Source: Alphaproteobacteria bacterium (lineage in GTDB: Bacteria; Pseudomonadota; Alphaproteobacteria; Acetobacterales; Acetobacteraceae). Taken from it: a DNA stretch of 6,987 bases. The notes under the pieces were generated by a model, which searched no databases, was not told where the DNA came from, and was given only the letters and a program-made list of their open reading frames with translations. A program made the translations under genes and the position numbers. The number at the start of each line of letters is the position of its first letter. The stretch's first letter is position 1. The DNA lies in the NCBI GenBank assembly GCA_013298245.1, contig JAAFHD010000190.1, positions 1-6,987 of the forward strand, read 5' to 3'. This document shows positions 5,183-6,987 of the stretch, piece after piece.

Positions 5183-6742
5183 CTAAGGCCGCATCGCCAC
5201 CCTCACCACCCCCGCCTCCAGGCACGGCAGCGCCAACCTGGCAAACTCGCACAGCAGCCTGCGCGTATGGCTCGGGTCCACAATATCCTCCACCCAAAAC
5301 GCCTCCGCCGTGCGAAACGGGCTCCTCAACCGCGCCAACCTTCCCTCAATCTCCGCCAGCGTCGCCCCAGGGTCCGCACTCGCATCCAGCTCCGCCCGAT
5401 ACGCCGCCTCGATCCCCCCCTCCAACGGCAAGCTCCCCCACCGCGCCGAGGGCCAAGCATACCGCAGCGAATACCGCCCCGCCGGCTGATGCGCGACGCC
5501 CGCCACCCCAAAGGCATTGCGCACAATCACCGTGCAGAACGGCACCGGCACCTGGTTCAGTGCCGCCATCGCCCGCACCCCCCAGCGGATCGTCGCCTGC
5601 TGTTCCGCCCGCAGCCCCACGGCAAACCCAGGGCAGTCCATCAAATACACCACCGGCAAATGAAAAGTGCTGGCCAGGTCCAGAAACCGGATGATCTTCT
5701 GGCACTCATCCGCGCCCCAGGACCCGGCGGCGAAATACGGGTCACCCGCCATCACCGCGCACGGCACCCCCGACAACCGCGCCAACCCCGTGATGATCCC
5801 GCGCCCAAAATGCCGCCCCATCTCAAAGAAGGACCCCGCATCCACCACGGCCTCCACAATCGGCCGCATCCGATACAGCGCCCGCGGGTCGCGCGGCACC
5901 GCGTCCAGCAAGGCCGGCACCAACCGCCCCGGATCATCCTCGCATGCCGAAACGGGCGGCAGCGCATGCACCGAGGCCGGCAAATACGACAAGAACCGCC
6001 GCGCCGCCGCAAACGCCGCCGCCTCGTCCTCCACCGCGTCATCCACCGCCCCGGCCTGGCACTGGATATCCCACCCACCCAATTCCTGCTTGCCCAAGGA
6101 CTGCCCCAGCCTGGCCACCACCGGCGGCCCCGCCACAAACACCGCCGATTGCTTGGTCATCACCGAATAATGGCTGGCCGTCAGCCGCGCAGCACCCAGG
6201 CCCGCCACCGACCCCAACCCCAGCCCCACCACCGGCACCAGCCCCAGATTGGTGGTGGTGTGATGATACAGCCAGGTGCCCCCCACGCCGCCCGGCAGAT
6301 TGGCCCGCCCCGTGGTCTCGATGGTCCTGACCGACCCACCACCGCCCGACCCTTCTATGATCCGCACGATCGGCAGCCGCAATTCCGCGGCCATGCGTTC
6401 GGCCATGATGGGTTTGTCGCGAATGGTCGCGTCCGCACTGCCACCGCGGACGGAAAAATCATCGCCCACCAGCACCACCGGCCGGCCATCCACCAGCGCC
6501 CGCCCCATCACGCAATTGGACGGCGTGACACGCAGCAGCGTGCCATCCGCCGCATATTCACCCTTGCCCGCCAGCGCGCCGACCTCATGGAAAGACCCCG
6601 CATCGGCCAGCGCCGCGATGCGTTCCCGCACCGTCAGCCGCCCCTGCCCATGCTGGCGCGCCACCTTGTCTGCGCCGCCCAGCGCCTCCGCCATCGCCTG
6701 GCGTTGCGCGAGTTCATCCAGTTCCGGCTGCCAATGTGTCAT
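5183..6742 (-). CDS. Acyl-CoA carboxylase, carboxyltransferase (beta) subunit
   Basis: A 519-residue protein of the biotin-dependent carboxyltransferase family, normal length for the PccB/MccB type. It transfers carboxyl from carboxybiotin to an acyl-CoA in the cytosol. Two crotonase-fold halves are visible. The N-half starts with a helix, then HGQGRLTVRERIAALAD (31-47; family GKLTARERI), DDFSVRGGS (94-102), EGSGGGGS (130-137), GSVAGLGAA (177-185) and SAVFVAGPPVV (199-209), ending with RRFLSYLP (248-255). The C-half has GSFFEMGRHFGRGIITGLARLSG (303-325), DCPGFAVG (369-376; family PGF-x-x-G), the RNAFGVAGVAH segment (408-418) in place of the KxYGGA of propionyl-CoA carboxylases, and YAWPSARWGSLPLEGGIEAAY (428-448). 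Substrate cannot be assigned: the pocket residues differ from both PccB and MccB. No biotin carboxylase or biotin carrier gene is visible. ATG 6742 is supported by the family N-terminus. No Shine-Dalgarno is evident because a hairpin occupies the upstream bases. Very GC-rich, unlike the STAND gene. Confidence 0.88.
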   Translation of the reverse strand: MTHWQPELDELAQRQAMAEALGGADKVARQHGQGRLTVRERIAALADAGSFHEVGALAGKGEYAADGTLLRVTPSNCVMGRALVDGRPVVLVGDDFSVRGGSADATIRDKPIMAERMAAELRLPIVRIIEGSGGGGSVRTIETTGRANLPGGVGGTWLYHHTTTNLGLVPVVGLGLGSVAGLGAARLTASHYSVMTKQSAVFVAGPPVVARLGQSLGKQELGGWDIQCQAGAVDDAVEDEAAAFAAARRFLSYLPASVHALPPVSACEDDPGRLVPALLDAVPRDPRALYRMRPIVEAVVDAGSFFEMGRHFGRGIITGLARLSGVPCAVMAGDPYFAAGSWGADECQKIIRFLDLASTFHLPVVYLMDCPGFAVGLRAEQQATIRWGVRAMAALNQVPVPFCTVIVRNAFGVAGVAHQPAGRYSLRYAWPSARWGSLPLEGGIEAAYRAELDASADPGATLAEIEGRLARLRSPFRTAEAFWVEDIVDPSHTRRLLCEFARLALPCLEAGVVRVAMRP

Positions 6743-6768
6743 GCGCGCCAGCTTGAAGCCTGGCGCGC
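6743..6768. repeat. Perfect 9-bp inverted repeat touching the carboxylase start codon
   Basis: GCGCGCCAG (6743-6751) and CTGGCGCGC (6760-6768) form a perfect 9-bp GC-rich stem with an 8-base loop. The stem ends at the base next to the carboxylase ATG and fills nearly the whole 31-bp gap to the upstream stop. There is no T run, so a classic intrinsic terminator is unlikely. An operator, an mRNA stem limiting translation, or an attenuating hairpin are all possible. Confidence 0.65.
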
Positions 6769-6773
6769 CCCGG

Positions 6774-6987
6774 TCAATGGCGCTCGAGTTCCGACAGCGG
6801 CAAGGCCCCCGGCAAGGACCGCCGCGCCGCCGCCCGCGCCAAGGCGCGCCCCACGGAAATCGCGATATCCCGCAGCTTCAGCGGCTCCTGCAACATGCCA
6901 AGATCGGCCATCAGCCCCGGGCTGCGCGGGTCCGGGCCGCGCTGGCCGGCAATCAGCACCAGCTCCACCGCCGGCTGCGCACTGCCC
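6774..6987 (-). CDS. C-terminal end of an unidentified protein (5' part beyond the right edge)
   Basis: The minus-strand frame is open from the window edge to TGA 6776..6774, giving 71 residues: GSAQPAVELVLIAGQRGPDP near the edge, then LMADLGMLQEPLKLRDIAISVGRALARAAARR and a short tail ending SELERH. The strand VELVLIAG followed by LGMLQEPLKLRDIAISVGRAL resembles the last strand and helix of a response-regulator receiver fold (family pattern L-x-K-P followed by an amphipathic helix), with the lysine replaced by glutamate. This is a weak similarity and could be misleading. It lies 31 bp upstream of the carboxylase on the same strand, so the two may be co-transcribed. Codon use is native and GC-rich. 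Confidence 0.55.
   Translation of the reverse strand, partial: GSAQPAVELVLIAGQRGPDPRSPGLMADLGMLQEPLKLRDIAISVGRALARAAARRSLPGALPLSELERH

Noticed and set aside
5167..5694. A 175-codon proline-rich plus-strand frame
   Set aside because: It is the reverse of the GC-rich carboxylase gene. The Pro/Ser/Ala-rich product is a codon-bias artefact.

Overview
The window comes from a GC-rich alphaproteobacterium. The 70%-type GC and codon use of the flanks, the S6 protein sequence and the style of the acyl-CoA carboxylase suggest a member of the Acetobacteraceae/Rhodospirillales, but this is an impression and not a placement. Two ordinary chromosomal flanks enclose an accessory block.

Left flank (1-265): the first 41 codons of rpsF (ribosomal protein S6) lie on the minus strand behind a good Shine-Dalgarno, with a leader of about 140 bp that holds small hairpins and a possible promoter.

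Accessory block (266-4884): a minus-strand toxin-antitoxin pair (ParE/RelE-like toxin 266-562, small antitoxin 559-750, overlapping by 4 nt) is divergent from a very large plus-strand gene (838-4884). That gene reads in one frame as a PD-(D/E)xK nuclease-like N-terminus (DUF4297/Cap4-like), a STAND-type P-loop NTPase (Walker A GATGSGKT, Walker B VVLDD, GHP motif) and a long alpha-solenoid C-terminus with TPR-like stretches. This is the architecture of antiviral STAND (Avs) defence proteins. One in-frame TAG at 1417-1419 splits the frame into 193 and 1152 codons, inside the region that should join effector and NTPase. The gene is therefore a recently inactivated, or possibly split or readthrough, Avs-like system. 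Its base composition is visibly less GC-rich than both flanks, which suggests horizontal acquisition.

Intergenic 4885-5182: no gene is recognisable. It contains a near-consensus sigma70-type promoter (TTGACA-N17-TATAAG) firing rightward with no gene ahead of it, and two 32-bp arrays built from an 8-bp unit.

Right flank (5183-6987, minus strand): a full-length acyl-CoA carboxylase carboxyltransferase (beta) subunit sits behind the 3' end of an unidentified protein that enters from the right edge. A perfect 9-bp-stem inverted repeat separates them and touches the carboxylase start codon.

How the parts might work together is inference. The nuclease-STAND protein would sense a phage component and cleave DNA, the TA pair may stabilise or complement the island, and the carboxylase belongs to separate acyl-CoA metabolism.
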